This document shows, piece after piece, positions 10,988 to 19,959 of a DNA stretch of 64,000 bases; the stretch's first letter is position 1; each line of letters starts with the position of its first letter. The DNA lies in NCBI RefSeq assembly GCF_008801605.1, contig NZ_VZPJ01000001.1, positions 992,001 through 1,056,000 on the forward strand. The letters are read 5' to 3'. The DNA comes from Pseudomonas brassicacearum subsp. brassicacearum. GTDB lineage: Bacteria; Pseudomonadota; Gammaproteobacteria; Pseudomonadales; Pseudomonadaceae. The notes under the pieces were generated by a model. That model was not told where the DNA came from, searched no databases, and saw nothing but the letters and a program-made list of their open reading frames with translations. The translations under genes and the position numbers were made by a program.

Positions 10988-12025
10988 ATGAAACCGCGGC
11001 CGATGCGCCTGGGCGACCTGTCAGTGGGCTTCGTCCATAGCCTGGCTGACGCCGTCGCCAGCCATGGGCAAGACCCTCAACCTTTGCTCGAACAGTACGG
11101 TCTCGATGCCGCGCGCCTGGCCGAGCCCGGGGCAAGGCTGTCGATCCCACGCTACATGCGCCTGGGCCACGCCGCGATTCAACAGACCCAGGACCCGGCC
11201 TTGGGCCTGCGCATGGGCCAACTCGGCCGTCTGAGCCAGGCCGGACTCGCGGGCGTCACCGCGGCCCAGGCGCCAACCGTGCGCGAGGCCGCCCGCTGCA
11301 TGATCCGCTTCGAGCCGCTGTATGGCTCCAACTATCGCGGCCAATCGAGTTTCCATGAAGATGCCCGAGGCGCTTGGCTACGGTTCTATTCCATCAGCCC
11401 GTATAACGCCTACAACCGCTTTGTCGTGGACTCGATCATTGCCGGCTGGCTTGCGCAACTGTCCAGCGTCAGCGGCATCGCGCTGCGGCCAGAACGCATC
11501 GAAATCGAATTCGAGGAGCCGGCATACCTGGAGGCCTACCGCACGCTCGGTGACTGCCCGATCCAATTTGGCGCCGAACAGAATCAACTGCGCCTGGGCC
11601 TGGACAGCCTCGCCCAGCGCAACCCACAGCATTGCCCCAGCACCTGGCACCATCTGCTTCAGTTGTGTGAACGGGAACTGGAACAACTGACCCGCACCCG
11701 CAGCCTGCGCGAGCGCATCATCCAACTGCTGGGACCGTTGCTCAACGGCGGCCGGGAACCCGACCTGGAAGAAGTGGCGGCCCGCCTGAAGCTGCCGACC
11801 TGGACCCTGCGTCGCAAGCTGGCCGAGGAAGGCACGCAGTTTCGCGCCATCCTCAACGACACCCGCCGCGACCTGGCCATGACCTACATACGCGATACCG
11901 AACTGGCGTTCGGCGAAATCGCTTATCTATTGGGATTCGCCTCAGCCGAGGCATTTCAACGAGCCTTCAAGCGCTGGAACAACCAGACGCCCGGAGAGTT
12001 TCGTCGTAGTCACCGAGGGGTTTGA
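10988..12025 (+). CDS. AraC-family transcriptional regulator (OruR-like architecture)
   Basis: 345 residues from ATG 10988, two bases after the stop of the nitrilase-like gene; an upstream in-frame GTG at 10976 would overlap that gene. Residues about 20-200 match the arabinose-binding-like N-terminal domain of the OruR/ArgR-type AraC proteins (ALGLRMGQLGRLSQAGLAG). The last about 95 residues hold the two helix-turn-helix motifs (DLEEVAARLKLPTWTLRRKL and the FGEIAYLLGFASAEAFQRAFKRW segment). It probably senses a small molecule. The tight linkage suggests it acts with the nitrilase-like protein. Confidence 0.88.
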   Translation: MKPRPMRLGDLSVGFVHSLADAVASHGQDPQPLLEQYGLDAARLAEPGARLSIPRYMRLGHAAIQQTQDPALGLRMGQLGRLSQAGLAGVTAAQAPTVREAARCMIRFEPLYGSNYRGQSSFHEDARGAWLRFYSISPYNAYNRFVVDSIIAGWLAQLSSVSGIALRPERIEIEFEEPAYLEAYRTLGDCPIQFGAEQNQLRLGLDSLAQRNPQHCPSTWHHLLQLCERELEQLTRTRSLRERIIQLLGPLLNGGREPDLEEVAARLKLPTWTLRRKLAEEGTQFRAILNDTRRDLAMTYIRDTELAFGEIAYLLGFASAEAFQRAFKRWNNQTPGEFRRSHRGV

Positions 12026-12074
12026 GCTTCAAGAACCTGGCTTGGCGCTTACCACTTGTAGCGTGTAGCGATCC

Positions 12075-12161
12075 TCACAACTCCGTCGCATCTTCGGCGG
12101 GTTCCAACGGGTCCAGTTCATACGCCTGGTATTCCAGCAGCTCTTCCTGATAATCATCCAT
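12075..12161 (-). CDS. 28-residue acidic microprotein
   Basis: A short reading frame, ATG at 12161 to TGA at 12075, encodes MDDYQEELLEYQAYELDPLE and eight more residues (PAEDATEL). The start has a strong ribosome site: GGGGAAGGA ending six bases ahead. The peptide is very acidic with no hydrophobic segment. Its sense is opposite to the upstream AraC gene, with which it is convergent, and three dyads lie just upstream of its start (12196-12257), as expected of an operator region. I do not recognise the family. The well-placed ribosome site is the main support. Confidence 0.55.
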   Translation of the reverse strand: MDDYQEELLEYQAYELDPLEPAEDATEL

Positions 12162-12195
12162 TACGTGTCCTTCCCCTGTCATTGAAACCAATGCC

Positions 12196-12257
12196 TGATG
12201 GCGCTGGCATCAGCATAAAGCTGCTTTATGAACAAAACATGAAGCAAAGGCTTCATG
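12196..12257. promoter_or_regulatory. Three stacked inverted repeats upstream of the 28-residue gene
   Basis: In 62 bases there are TGATG/CATCA (12196-12212, loop 7), CATAAAG-ctg-CTTTATG (12214-12230, perfect) and CATGAAGC-aaag-GCTTCATG (12238-12257, perfect). The half sites are related (CATAAAG and CATGAAG). This could be a set of operator sites for a dimeric repressor, or tandem RNA stems. The DNA lies between the microprotein start and the end of the lipoprotein gene. Confidence 0.5.
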
Positions 12258-12329
12258 AATTAAACGTAGCACAGGGTCGGGAAATTACCGTGTGAAGTGT
12301 GACAGGGCATTACTCCCTGCCACTGGACC

Positions 12330-13163
12330 TCAGGATGCCGGAAGCGGCTGGATCGGCTCGGTCGGGGCCGGCAACGAACTGGACGGTGGTGGTGTAACGG
12401 TTTCCGTCGTCGGCGCAGACTCGAACGACTCGGGCGCAATCGGTGCAGGCTCGCTCGGCGGTGCGACGGGCTCCGACACCGTAGGAGCTGTTTCGACAGG
12501 GGCCGGCGCGGGCGCGGGGGCGACAGGCTCCGGTGCAGGCGCTGGAGCAGGCATCAGGGCGGCCGGTTCGACCTTGGTTTCCGGAATGCCCAGTTCAGCT
12601 TTCGGTTTCTCGGCGTTATCGGCCGCTTTCTTCGCCTCGGGAGGCAGGAACAGCTCCACCAGGGCAAAGAAGCGCTCATAGAACTTGGCCGCCGACACGG
12701 TTTCACTGGCGACCTTGACCATCGAATCATCCGAGGAGCCGATCGGCATCGACACCGAACCCAGCACGCCCACACCCAGGCTGGCGGAGTTGTTGGTTTT
12801 CTTCAGGGCATAACGGTCCTGCAAGGCGTTGGCGAACATGGTCGCACGGTGTCCGGCACCGCCGTCCTCGGCACAGACCAGGTTGAAACTGATTTCCATG
12901 TGAGTGTCGCCGGTCTGCTGGAAACTCTTGTGACCGCTGACCAGCTTCGGATCGCTGCTGGTGATGATGTAGCCCTGGCTGAGCAACGCCCGACGCCCGG
13001 CCTCGCAGGTCGCCGCGTCGTTAACCGGATACGTGCGCGAGAACGTGCCGGAGTCATCGAAGTTCTCGTGCTCGTAAATGGCGGCTTTCTTCGACGAGCA
13101 ACCGGCTGCGGCGGCCAGCACCAGTGCAAGCCCGACGGTGCGCATGGGAAATGATTTGAACAT
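12330..13163 (-). CDS. DUF2242 family lipoprotein with Pro/Ala-rich tail
   Basis: 277 residues. A lipoprotein signal peptide ends at AAAAGCSS (Cys about 22), so it should be anchored in the membrane facing the periplasm. Residues about 30-180 form the DUF2242-like core (YEHENFDDSGTFSRTYP, CEAGRRALLSQGYIITSSDP, CAEDGG). Residues about 195-277 are low complexity: repeats of PAPAPAPEPVAPAPAPAPVE kind, rich in Pro, Ala, Ser and Glu, which may span toward the peptidoglycan. Function is unknown. Its AGGA ribosome site lies eight bases ahead of ATG 13163. Confidence 0.8.
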   Translation of the reverse strand: MFKSFPMRTVGLALVLAAAAGCSSKKAAIYEHENFDDSGTFSRTYPVNDAATCEAGRRALLSQGYIITSSDPKLVSGHKSFQQTGDTHMEISFNLVCAEDGGAGHRATMFANALQDRYALKKTNNSASLGVGVLGSVSMPIGSSDDSMVKVASETVSAAKFYERFFALVELFLPPEAKKAADNAEKPKAELGIPETKVEPAALMPAPAPAPEPVAPAPAPAPVETAPTVSEPVAPPSEPAPIAPESFESAPTTETVTPPPSSSLPAPTEPIQPLPAS

Positions 13164-13416
13164 TGAACATCCTGAGAAAAACGGTCCGGGGCGTATTGTG
13201 CAACAGAACGCGACCTGGCAGCGTGGCTAATCTTGTTTCAAGGGGGTTACAAGTTTACTGGGGGTTGTTTGCAGGAAAAAGACGCCAAGCGGATAGATCG
13301 ACGAACACCCGCCCCGAGCAACAAGCAGACACAAAAAAATCCGGGATTTAGCTTAATCCTGTTCAGTTGCGCCGTTAATGAAGATTTTGATATCACGTTC
13401 AGAGCGGCGTAGTTCA
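13164..13416. other. Gene-free stretch upstream of the DUF2242 lipoprotein gene
   Basis: Together with the repeat element next to it (13417-13533) this is a 391-base gap between the DUF2242 gene start and the ppiD stop. It must hold the lipoprotein promoter, but no convincing -35/-10 pair or open frame with a ribosome site was found. Confidence 0.5.
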
Positions 13417-13533
13417 GTGTGTATATCCATTTCTGCGGTAATGGATCTACTCACAAAACCCAAGCCAAAAAAAACGACGCTCCCCATTTCTGAAGAATCG
13501 CCGTTTTTTCTAACTGAACAGCATCACAACCAG
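13417..13533 (-). repeat. Repeated terminator-bearing element, copy A (downstream of ppiD)
   Basis: Read on the minus strand from the ppiD stop it has GCTGTTCAGTTAG, a poly-A run, a CGGCGATTCTTCAGAAATGG hairpin arm, GTCG with a T8 run, and an imperfect GGATNTACAC dyad. The same blocks in the same order occur at 25242-25356 after the PBP7 gene: TGAACAGCAT, the CTCCCCATTTCTGAA core and GTGTGTATATCC. In both cases the element starts within 40 bases of the stop codon and the hairpin with T run faces the gene, so it serves as its transcription terminator. Confidence 0.75.
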
Positions 13534-13554
13534 GTTTGAAAAAGCATCAAGCAA

Positions 13555-15426
13555 TTAGAAACGCTTGATCTCCGCCTGGCTCTCCAACTGCTTGCGATAC
13601 GCCGCAAAGTCCTGCTGACCAACACGGGACGCGAGGTAGCGGCGATATTCCGCCTTCTCTTCGTCAGTCGGTGCCGCCGCTTCGTTCACGCCATTCAAAC
13701 GCACGACCATCAGGCTGCCATCAGGCAAGGTCACGCTGGTGAACGTCGGCTTGTCCTTGGACTCAGGCTTGGGCATGCGGAACAATGCTTGCAGCACCGC
13801 CGGGTCGATGCCTTCCTGGTTGCGGGTTGCCGCCTGGGTGGCTTTCCAGCCTTGGCCGTCGACCGGCTTGTCCAGTGCAACCTTGCCATCGCGCAGGCTG
13901 GCGATCAGCTCGTCGGCGCGGGTCTTGGCTGCCGCGCTGGCGTGTTCCTTGGTCAATTGAGCACGAATCGGCCCTGCCACGCTTTCCAGCGGCAGTTGCT
14001 CAGGCTTGCGGTGCTCCTTGGCACGCAGCACCACGACGGTTTCCGGGTCCAGCTCGATGGCGGTGCTGTTGGCCCCCTCATTCAGCACTTCCGGACTGAA
14101 CGCAGCAGTAACTACGGCACGATTGGCCGCAATCCCTTCGCCGCCTTCACGACCGAACGGGGCCGATGTGTGGACGGTCAGCTTCAGGTCCTGGGCGGGT
14201 TGCGCCAGGTCGGACGCTTCGAACGAGGCATCCTCCAGTTGCTTGGTCGCCTCAACGAAACGCTGCTCCACCTGTTGAGTCTTCAGCTCGCGGGTCAGCT
14301 TGTCCTTGAGGCTGGCAAACGTAGGCACTTCAGGCGCTTCGACACCCAGCAGCTTGATCAGGTGCAGACCGAAATCGGTGCGTACCGGTGCCGAGACCTG
14401 GTCCTTCTTCAAGGCGTACAAGGCCTTTTCAAATTCCGGATCGTAGACACCAGGACCGGCGTAGCCCAGATCGCCGCCATTGTTAGCCGAACCCGGGTCC
14501 TGGGAAAACTCCTTCGCCAACGCTTCAAACGACTCGCCTTTGGCCAGGCGAGCCTGGATCTCTTCGATCTTCGCCTTGGCCTGGGCTTCGGTCACCTTGT
14601 CGTTCACTTCGATCAGGATGTGCGCAGCCCGACGCTGTTCGGACAGGTTGGCGATTTCTTTCTGATAGGCCGCCTGCAAGTCTTCGTCCTTGACGCTGAC
14701 CTGATCGAAGAAAGAGGCCTTCTTCAGTTCGAGGTAATCGATGACCACCTGGTCAGGCGTCATGAATTCCTTGGCGTGCTGGTCGTAGTAAGCCTTGACC
14801 TCATCATCGGTCAGCTTGACGGAGGCAGGATCAGCCTTGATGTTCAAGGTGGCGAAATCACGCGTCTGTTTTTCCAGGCGTGCAAATGCCAGCACTTGGG
14901 CATCGGTGACGAAACCGCTGCCTGCCAGGCCGGCGCGCAGCTGACCGATCAGCATTTCCTGAGCCAGCATCTGGCGGAACTGCATACGGCTGTAACCCAG
15001 CTGGCGGATCACCTGATCGAAACGCTCGGGGCTGAATTTGCCATCAACCTGGAACTCAGGCGTCTGCAGGATCACTTGATCAAGCGCAGCTTCGGAGAAA
15101 GCGAATTTCGCATCGTGTGCGCCTTGCAACAACAACTTGCGGTCGATCAGGCCCTTGAGCGCCGAATCACGCAGCATTTTTTCGTCCAGCAGGGAGGCGT
15201 CGAAATCCTTGCCCAGCTGTTGCATGAGCTGACGGCGTTGCATATCGACCGCCTGGCTCAGCTCGTTCTGGCTGATGTTTTCGCCGTTGACCTTGGCCGC
15301 TTCGTTGCTGTTGGTAGTGGCTTTGAAAATGGCATCGAAACCGGTCAACGCCATCAATGCGACGATGACCCCGATGATGGTCTTGGCAATCCAGCCTTGT
15401 GAATTGTCCCTGATATTCTGCAGCAT
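13555..15426 (-). CDS. ppiD: Periplasmic chaperone/peptidyl-prolyl isomerase PpiD
   Basis: 623 residues, the usual length. One N-terminal membrane helix (about 13-33, IAKTIIGVIVALMALTGF) anchors it in the inner membrane facing the periplasm. A SurA-like N domain follows (NGENISQNELSQAV, LKGLIDRKLLLQ), then a parvulin (PPIC) domain from about residue 265 (RRAAHILIEV ... AKEFSQDPGSANNGGDLGY) and a C-terminal chaperone part. PpiD sits at the Sec translocon and helps newly exported proteins fold. The position next to hupB is the standard gamma-proteobacterial arrangement. Termination is by the repeated element at 13417-13533. Confidence 0.95.
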   Translation of the reverse strand: MLQNIRDNSQGWIAKTIIGVIVALMALTGFDAIFKATTNSNEAAKVNGENISQNELSQAVDMQRRQLMQQLGKDFDASLLDEKMLRDSALKGLIDRKLLLQGAHDAKFAFSEAALDQVILQTPEFQVDGKFSPERFDQVIRQLGYSRMQFRQMLAQEMLIGQLRAGLAGSGFVTDAQVLAFARLEKQTRDFATLNIKADPASVKLTDDEVKAYYDQHAKEFMTPDQVVIDYLELKKASFFDQVSVKDEDLQAAYQKEIANLSEQRRAAHILIEVNDKVTEAQAKAKIEEIQARLAKGESFEALAKEFSQDPGSANNGGDLGYAGPGVYDPEFEKALYALKKDQVSAPVRTDFGLHLIKLLGVEAPEVPTFASLKDKLTRELKTQQVEQRFVEATKQLEDASFEASDLAQPAQDLKLTVHTSAPFGREGGEGIAANRAVVTAAFSPEVLNEGANSTAIELDPETVVVLRAKEHRKPEQLPLESVAGPIRAQLTKEHASAAAKTRADELIASLRDGKVALDKPVDGQGWKATQAATRNQEGIDPAVLQALFRMPKPESKDKPTFTSVTLPDGSLMVVRLNGVNEAAAPTDEEKAEYRRYLASRVGQQDFAAYRKQLESQAEIKRF

Positions 15427-15489
15427 GCGTCCCCCAGAAACGGTTGAACTTCAAATTTAGGCAACCGTGGAGCGTGGGTAGAATCCGGA

Positions 15490-15521
15490 TAGAAGAAAGG
15501 CGCATCCGAGGATGCGCCTTC
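15490..15521 (-). terminator. Rho-independent terminator after hupB
   Basis: On the minus strand AAGGCGCATCC-tc-GGATGCGCC forms a near-perfect stem followed by TTTCTTCT. It lies between hupB and ppiD, just upstream of the ppiD start, and would end transcripts from the hupB promoter. Confidence 0.8.
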
Positions 15522-15528
15522 TCGTAAC

Positions 15529-15610
15529 TGGCGGAGCGGACCGGGCTCTAACCTTCAAGCCCTGGTGTGCCAGACCGGTTGCAACCGGCCGTGTTACCGC
15601 TCCGCTGCCA
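15529..15610 (-). ncRNA. Structured RNA element between hupB and ppiD (candidate)
   Basis: GGAGCGG (15533-15539) pairs with CCGCTCC (15597-15603), closing two inner hairpins: ACCGGGCT/AGCCCTGGT (15540-15567, one bulge) and the perfect palindrome CCGGTTGCAACCGG (15575-15588). The outcome is a three-way junction followed by a terminator at 15490-15521. It could be the 3' end of the hupB message or a small RNA. The arms do not match the spacing of a tRNA: no 5-bp T stem with 7-base loop lies next to the closing stem. Confidence 0.4.
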
Positions 15611-15650
15611 AGCCAGGCATGACCCCGACCCGGATAAACTCAACGAAACC

Positions 15651-15923
15651 TTAGTTAACGGCTTCTTTCAGTGCTTTACCAGCTTTGAAGCCTGGCTTTT
15701 TGGCAGCAGCGATTTCCAGCGTCTTACCGGTCTGCGGGTTGCGACCGATACGAGCAGGACGATCGGTCACGGAGAAGGTACCGAAACCAACCAGAACAAC
15801 GGAGTCGCCAGCCTTCAGAGCGCCAGTGACGGATTCGATTACAGCGTCCAGCGCACGGCCAGCAGCAGCTTTCGGGATATCAGCGGATGCAGCGATAGCA
15901 TCAATCAGTTCCGACTTGTTCAC
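15651..15923 (-). CDS. hupB: DNA-binding protein HU-beta
   Basis: 90 residues beginning [20 protein letters not shown] and containing the HU/IHF signature [20 protein letters not shown] at about 47-66, with the flexible DNA-gripping arm. The start codon is GTG at 15923 behind GGGGA. HU compacts DNA and bends it for replication, repair and transcription. It follows lon and has its own promoter (16018-16046), as in other pseudomonads. Confidence 0.96.
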   Translation of the reverse strand: MNKSELIDAIAASADIPKAAAGRALDAVIESVTGALKAGDSVVLVGFGTFSVTDRPARIGRNPQTGKTLEIAAAKKPGFKAGKALKEAVN

Positions 15924-16017
15924 TCTAAGTCCCCTTATATCTATTTGAGATGATTCTAAGTTTTTTTGGTGAAAGCAAAACGAGTGCTGAATGGCCTGCA
16001 GACACTTAAGAGCCGCT

Positions 16018-16046
16018 TTATAACAAGGGCTCTAAAAAACTGTCAA
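16018..16046 (-). promoter_or_regulatory. Sigma-70 promoter of hupB
   Basis: On the minus strand TTGACA (16046-16041) is separated by exactly 17 bases from TTATAA (16023-16018). This is an almost consensus promoter, with about 90 bases of leader before the hupB GTG. Confidence 0.8.
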
Positions 16047-16070
16047 GGAAGCCCCCCAGGCAAATGCGTA

Positions 16071-18467
16071 TTAATGCGTGCTAATTCTTTCCTTAGAGTC
16101 AGACTCTCGCTTTTCTTCCTTCGCGACAATCTCCGGAGCCACATCCGGCAAGGGCTCCGGCGCGTATTGCAGCGCAATTTGCAGGACCTCGTCAATCCAT
16201 TTAACGGGTTTGATCTGAAGATCTTGCTTGATGTTGTCAGGAATTTCCTTCAGGTCGCGGACATTCTCTTCGGGAATGATCACGATCTTGATCCCACCAC
16301 GGTGTGCCGCCAGCAGTTTTTCCTTCAGGCCGCCAATCGCCAGGACCTGGCCGCGCAGCGTGATTTCACCCGTCATGGCGACGTCGGCACGCACCGGGAT
16401 ACCGGTCAATGCCGAGACCAGGGCCGTGCACATGCCTACACCAGCGCTTGGGCCGTCCTTGGGCGTAGCCCCTTCAGGCATGTGGATATGCGTGTCGCGC
16501 TTCTCATGGAAGTCCAGGGGAATGCCCAGGCTCCGGGCGCGGCTGCGAACCACCGTCAGCGCAGCGGTGATCGATTCGACCATCACGTCGCCCAGGGAAC
16601 CGGTCTTGATCAGTTGCCCCTTGCCCGGCACCACGGCCGCTTCGATGGTCAGCAACTCACCACCGACCTGGGTCCAGGCCAGGCCAGTCACCTGGCCGAT
16701 CTGATCCTGTTGCTCGGCGAGGCCGTAGCGGAACTTGCGTACGCCCAGGAAGTGCTCCAGCAGGTCCGCAGTGACTTTGACCGCGAAGCGTTTTTCCAGC
16801 GCATGTTCCTTGACCGCCTTGCGGCAGACCTTGGCAATCTGCCGTTCCAGGCCACGTACACCGGCTTCGCGGGTGTAGTAGCGGATGATGTCGCGAATCG
16901 CTTCCTCGTCGAATTCCAGCTCGCCTTTTTTCAGGCCGTTGGCCTGGATCTGCTTGGGCGAAAGGTATTTCACGGCGATGTTGATCTTCTCGTCCTCGGT
17001 GTAGCCCGGAAGACGAATCACCTCCATCCGGTCCAGCAACGCCGGCGGAATATTCATGGAGTTGGAGGTGCAGAGGAACATCACATCCGACAGGTCGTAG
17101 TCGACCTCCAGGTAGTGATCGTTGAAGTTGTGATTCTGCTCAGGATCGAGGACTTCGAGCAACGCAGAGGCGGGATCGCCGCGCATGTCGCTACCCATCT
17201 TGTCGATTTCGTCCAAAAGGAACAGCGGATTGCGCACGCCGACCTTTGTCATCTTTTGAATCAATCTTCCTGGCATCGAACCGATGTAGGTACGGCGATG
17301 CCCCCGAATTTCCGCCTCATCGCGCACGCCGCCAAGAGCCATGCGTACGAATTTGCGGTTGGTCGCGTGGGCAATCGACTCCGCAAGGGAGGTTTTACCG
17401 ACCCCAGGAGGACCGACCAGGCACAGGACCGGGCCACGAATCTTCTTCACGCGCTTCTGCACGGCGAGGTATTCAAGGATACGCTCCTTGACCTCTTCCA
17501 GGCCGTAATGGTCGGCGTCGAGGATGTCTTCGGCACGCGCCAGGTCCAGACGCACCTTGCTCTGGGCTTTCCACGGCACCTGGACCAACCAGTCGATGTA
17601 GGAGCGCACTACGGTGGCCTCAGCAGACATCGGCGACATTTGCTTGAGCTTGTTCAGCTCAGCCTGGGCCTTGGCCAGTGCATCCTTGGGCAAGCCGGCG
17701 GCATCGATGCGCTTTTTCAGCTCTTCGATTTCGTTGTGGCCTTCGTCACCATCGCCCAGCTCTTTCTGAATGGCCTTCATCTGCTCATTCAGGTAGTACT
17801 CGCGCTGGCTGCGCTCCATCTGTTTCTTGACGCGACCGCGAATGCGCTTCTCGACCTGCAACAGATCGATTTCGCCGTCGAGCAGTGCCAGCACGTGTTC
17901 GACACGGGCCGACAAATCAATGATTTCGAGAATTTCCTGCTTCTGCTCGATCTTGAGGGCCATATGGGCCGCCATCGTATCGACCAGTCGCCCAGGCTCA
18001 TCGATGCTGTTAAGCGACGACAGGACCTCTGCAGGCACCTTCTTGCCCAGTTGCACGTATTGTTCGAACTGCGACAGCAGGCTGCGGACAAACACCTCTG
18101 ACTCACGCTCGGGCGCATCGACCTCTTCGATCAGCGACACCTCGGCCCGGCAATGGCCGTCCACTTCGCTGAAACGCTCGATAGCACCGCGCTGCTCGCC
18201 TTCGACCAGGACCTTGACGGTGCCGTCGGGCAGCTTGAGCAATTGCAGAACCGTTGCAATCGTACCTACGCGATACAGTGCGTCTTCGCCGGGATCATCA
18301 TCGGCCGGGTTTCTCTGAGCCAGCAAAAGAATCTGCTTGTCACCCGCCATCGCAGCCTCAAGGGCTTCGATGGACTTCTCGCGCCCCACGAACAGCGGGA
18401 TAACCATGTGCGGATACACCACGACATCGCGCAATGGCAGGAGAGGCAATTCGATGGTTGTCTTCAT
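16071..18467 (-). CDS. lon: ATP-dependent protease Lon
   Basis: 798 residues from ATG 18467 (MKTTIELPLLPLRDVVVYPH), chosen because AGAGG lies seven bases ahead and it matches the usual length. The frame is open further upstream, but that is leader containing the promoter. The N-domain is followed by an AAA+ module with GPPGVGKTSLAESIA (about 355-369) and a serine-lysine protease domain: Ser674 in KDGPSAGVG and Lys717 in GLKEK. Lon degrades misfolded and regulatory proteins in the cytoplasm. Gene order clpX-lon-hupB is conserved. Confidence 0.97.
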   Translation of the reverse strand: MKTTIELPLLPLRDVVVYPHMVIPLFVGREKSIEALEAAMAGDKQILLLAQRNPADDDPGEDALYRVGTIATVLQLLKLPDGTVKVLVEGEQRGAIERFSEVDGHCRAEVSLIEEVDAPERESEVFVRSLLSQFEQYVQLGKKVPAEVLSSLNSIDEPGRLVDTMAAHMALKIEQKQEILEIIDLSARVEHVLALLDGEIDLLQVEKRIRGRVKKQMERSQREYYLNEQMKAIQKELGDGDEGHNEIEELKKRIDAAGLPKDALAKAQAELNKLKQMSPMSAEATVVRSYIDWLVQVPWKAQSKVRLDLARAEDILDADHYGLEEVKERILEYLAVQKRVKKIRGPVLCLVGPPGVGKTSLAESIAHATNRKFVRMALGGVRDEAEIRGHRRTYIGSMPGRLIQKMTKVGVRNPLFLLDEIDKMGSDMRGDPASALLEVLDPEQNHNFNDHYLEVDYDLSDVMFLCTSNSMNIPPALLDRMEVIRLPGYTEDEKINIAVKYLSPKQIQANGLKKGELEFDEEAIRDIIRYYTREAGVRGLERQIAKVCRKAVKEHALEKRFAVKVTADLLEHFLGVRKFRYGLAEQQDQIGQVTGLAWTQVGGELLTIEAAVVPGKGQLIKTGSLGDVMVESITAALTVVRSRARSLGIPLDFHEKRDTHIHMPEGATPKDGPSAGVGMCTALVSALTGIPVRADVAMTGEITLRGQVLAIGGLKEKLLAAHRGGIKIVIIPEENVRDLKEIPDNIKQDLQIKPVKWIDEVLQIALQYAPEPLPDVAPEIVAKEEKRESDSKERISTH

Positions 18468-18525
18468 GATTTCGCCTCTACGGCGGCCCTCGGGCCGGAA
18501 ACAGATGGAAGTAAGCTTGAAACCA

Positions 18526-18554
18526 AGATGGGGGCAGCCTTGAAAAAAAACAAG
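18526..18554 (-). promoter_or_regulatory. Sigma-32-like heat-shock promoter of lon
   Basis: On the minus strand CTTGTTT (18554-18548) is followed after 14 bases by CCCCATCT (18533-18526). This fits the RpoH consensus CTTGAAA / CCCCATnT and lies about 60 bases upstream of the lon ATG, between the clpX terminator and lon. Confidence 0.7.
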
Positions 18555-18579
18555 CGCTAAGACACGTCTAAAACGCGCA

Positions 18580-18613
18580 AAAAGCAAAGGGGCCCGAAGG
18601 CCCCTCCTTTGTT
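18580..18613 (-). terminator. Rho-independent terminator of clpX
   Basis: GGGGCCTTCGGGCCCC on the minus strand, extended by AAAGG/CCTTT flanks, is followed by TTTGCTTTTT. It ends the clpP-clpX message before the lon promoter. Confidence 0.8.
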
Positions 18614-18628
18614 CCGGCAGCCGAACGC

Positions 18629-19912
18629 TTAAGCGTCCGGTGCGGCCTTGGCAGCCGGCTCACTGTTTTCATAGATATACAGTGGCTTGGACTTGCCTTC
18701 TATGACGCTTTCATCGATCACGACTTTACTCACCTCGGACTGCGAGGGGATCTCGTACATCGTGTCGAGCAATACGCCTTCGAGAATCGAGCGCAATCCA
18801 CGGGCACCGGTCTTACGCTCCAGGGCACGTTTTGCGACCGATTTCAGCGCGTCGGAACGGAATTCCAGGTCTACACCTTCCATTTCGAACAACTTGGCAT
18901 ACTGCTTGGTCAGGGCGTTCTTCGGCTCGGTCAGGATCTGCATCAACGCCGCTTCATCCAACTCGTCCAGCGTCGCCAGGACCGGCAGACGACCGACGAA
19001 TTCCGGGATCAGACCGAACTTGACCAAATCGTCAGGCTCGACTTCACGCAGGGATTCACCGACTTTCTTGCCTTCTTCCTTGCTGCGCACTTCGGCGTTG
19101 AAACCAATGCCACCACGGGTGGAACGGTTTTGAATAACCTTTTCCAGGCCGGAGAACGCACCACCGCAGATGAACAGGATGTTACGGGTGTCGACTTGCA
19201 GGAATTCCTGCTGCGGATGCTTGCGACCACCTTGGGGTGGAACGGAAGCGACCGTACCTTCGATCAACTTGAGCAAGGCCTGCTGCACGCCCTCACCGGA
19301 AACATCCCGGGTGATGGACGGGTTGTCGGACTTGCGGGAAATCTTGTCGATTTCATCGATGTAGACAATGCCCATCTGGGCCTTTTCCACATCGTAGTCG
19401 CACTTCTGCAACAACTTCTGAATGATGTTCTCGACATCCTCACCCACATAACCCGCCTCAGTGAGGGTGGTTGCGTCGGCGATGGTGAACGGAACGTTCA
19501 GCAAGCGGGCCAGGGTTTCGGCAAGCAGGGTCTTACCCGAGCCTGTCGGGCCGATCAGCAGGATGTTGCTCTTGCCGAGTTCGACGTCGTCATTCTTCTT
19601 GTCACGTTGGTTCAGGCGCTTGTAGTGGTTGTACACCGCTACGGCCAGTACCTTTTTCGCACGTTCCTGACCAATCACATACTGATCAAGGATGCCGCTG
19701 ATTTCTTTAGGCGAAGGCAATTTATGCGCGCTGCTCTCGGCCTGGGCTTCCTGCACCTCCTCGCGGATGATGTCATTGCACAGGTCGACGCACTCGTCGC
19801 AAATGAAGACCGAGGGGCCGGCAATCAATTTGCGCACTTCATGCTGGCTTTTGCCACAGAAGGAGCAATAAAGCAGTTTGCCGTTGTCCTCGCCGTTGCG
19901 GGTGTCAGTCAT
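18629..19912 (-). CDS. clpX: ATP-dependent Clp protease ATP-binding subunit ClpX
   Basis: 427 residues from ATG 19912 ([16 protein letters not shown]). The N-terminal zinc domain has Cys16, Cys19, Cys38 and Cys41 (CSFC ... CDEC). The AAA+ module has GPTGSGKT at about 122-129, and [10 protein letters not shown] as Walker B. The ClpP-docking loop is IGF-type (GGIGFNAEV). ClpX unfolds tagged substrates and feeds them to ClpP. It follows clpP with a 114-base gap containing two hairpins. Confidence 0.97.
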   Translation of the reverse strand: MTDTRNGEDNGKLLYCSFCGKSQHEVRKLIAGPSVFICDECVDLCNDIIREEVQEAQAESSAHKLPSPKEISGILDQYVIGQERAKKVLAVAVYNHYKRLNQRDKKNDDVELGKSNILLIGPTGSGKTLLAETLARLLNVPFTIADATTLTEAGYVGEDVENIIQKLLQKCDYDVEKAQMGIVYIDEIDKISRKSDNPSITRDVSGEGVQQALLKLIEGTVASVPPQGGRKHPQQEFLQVDTRNILFICGGAFSGLEKVIQNRSTRGGIGFNAEVRSKEEGKKVGESLREVEPDDLVKFGLIPEFVGRLPVLATLDELDEAALMQILTEPKNALTKQYAKLFEMEGVDLEFRSDALKSVAKRALERKTGARGLRSILEGVLLDTMYEIPSQSEVSKVVIDESVIEGKSKPLYIYENSEPAAKAAPDA

Positions 19913-19959
19913 TCGATCGATCCAAATCCGATAGGCTTGCAACACAAGATGAAGGCAAT

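Noticed and set aside
13789..15402. 537-codon open frame opposite ppiD
   Set aside because: Shadow of ppiD; no ribosome site or domain.
15529..15610. tRNA gene between hupB and ppiD
   Set aside because: Seven-base closing stem looks like an acceptor, but no proper T-arm or anticodon arm on either strand.
15966..18101. 711-codon open frame opposite lon
   Set aside because: Shadow of lon, which has all catalytic motifs.
18468..18587. 40-residue N-terminal extension of Lon
   Set aside because: It overlaps the sigma-32-like promoter and lacks a ribosome site; the ATG at 18467 gives the usual Lon length.
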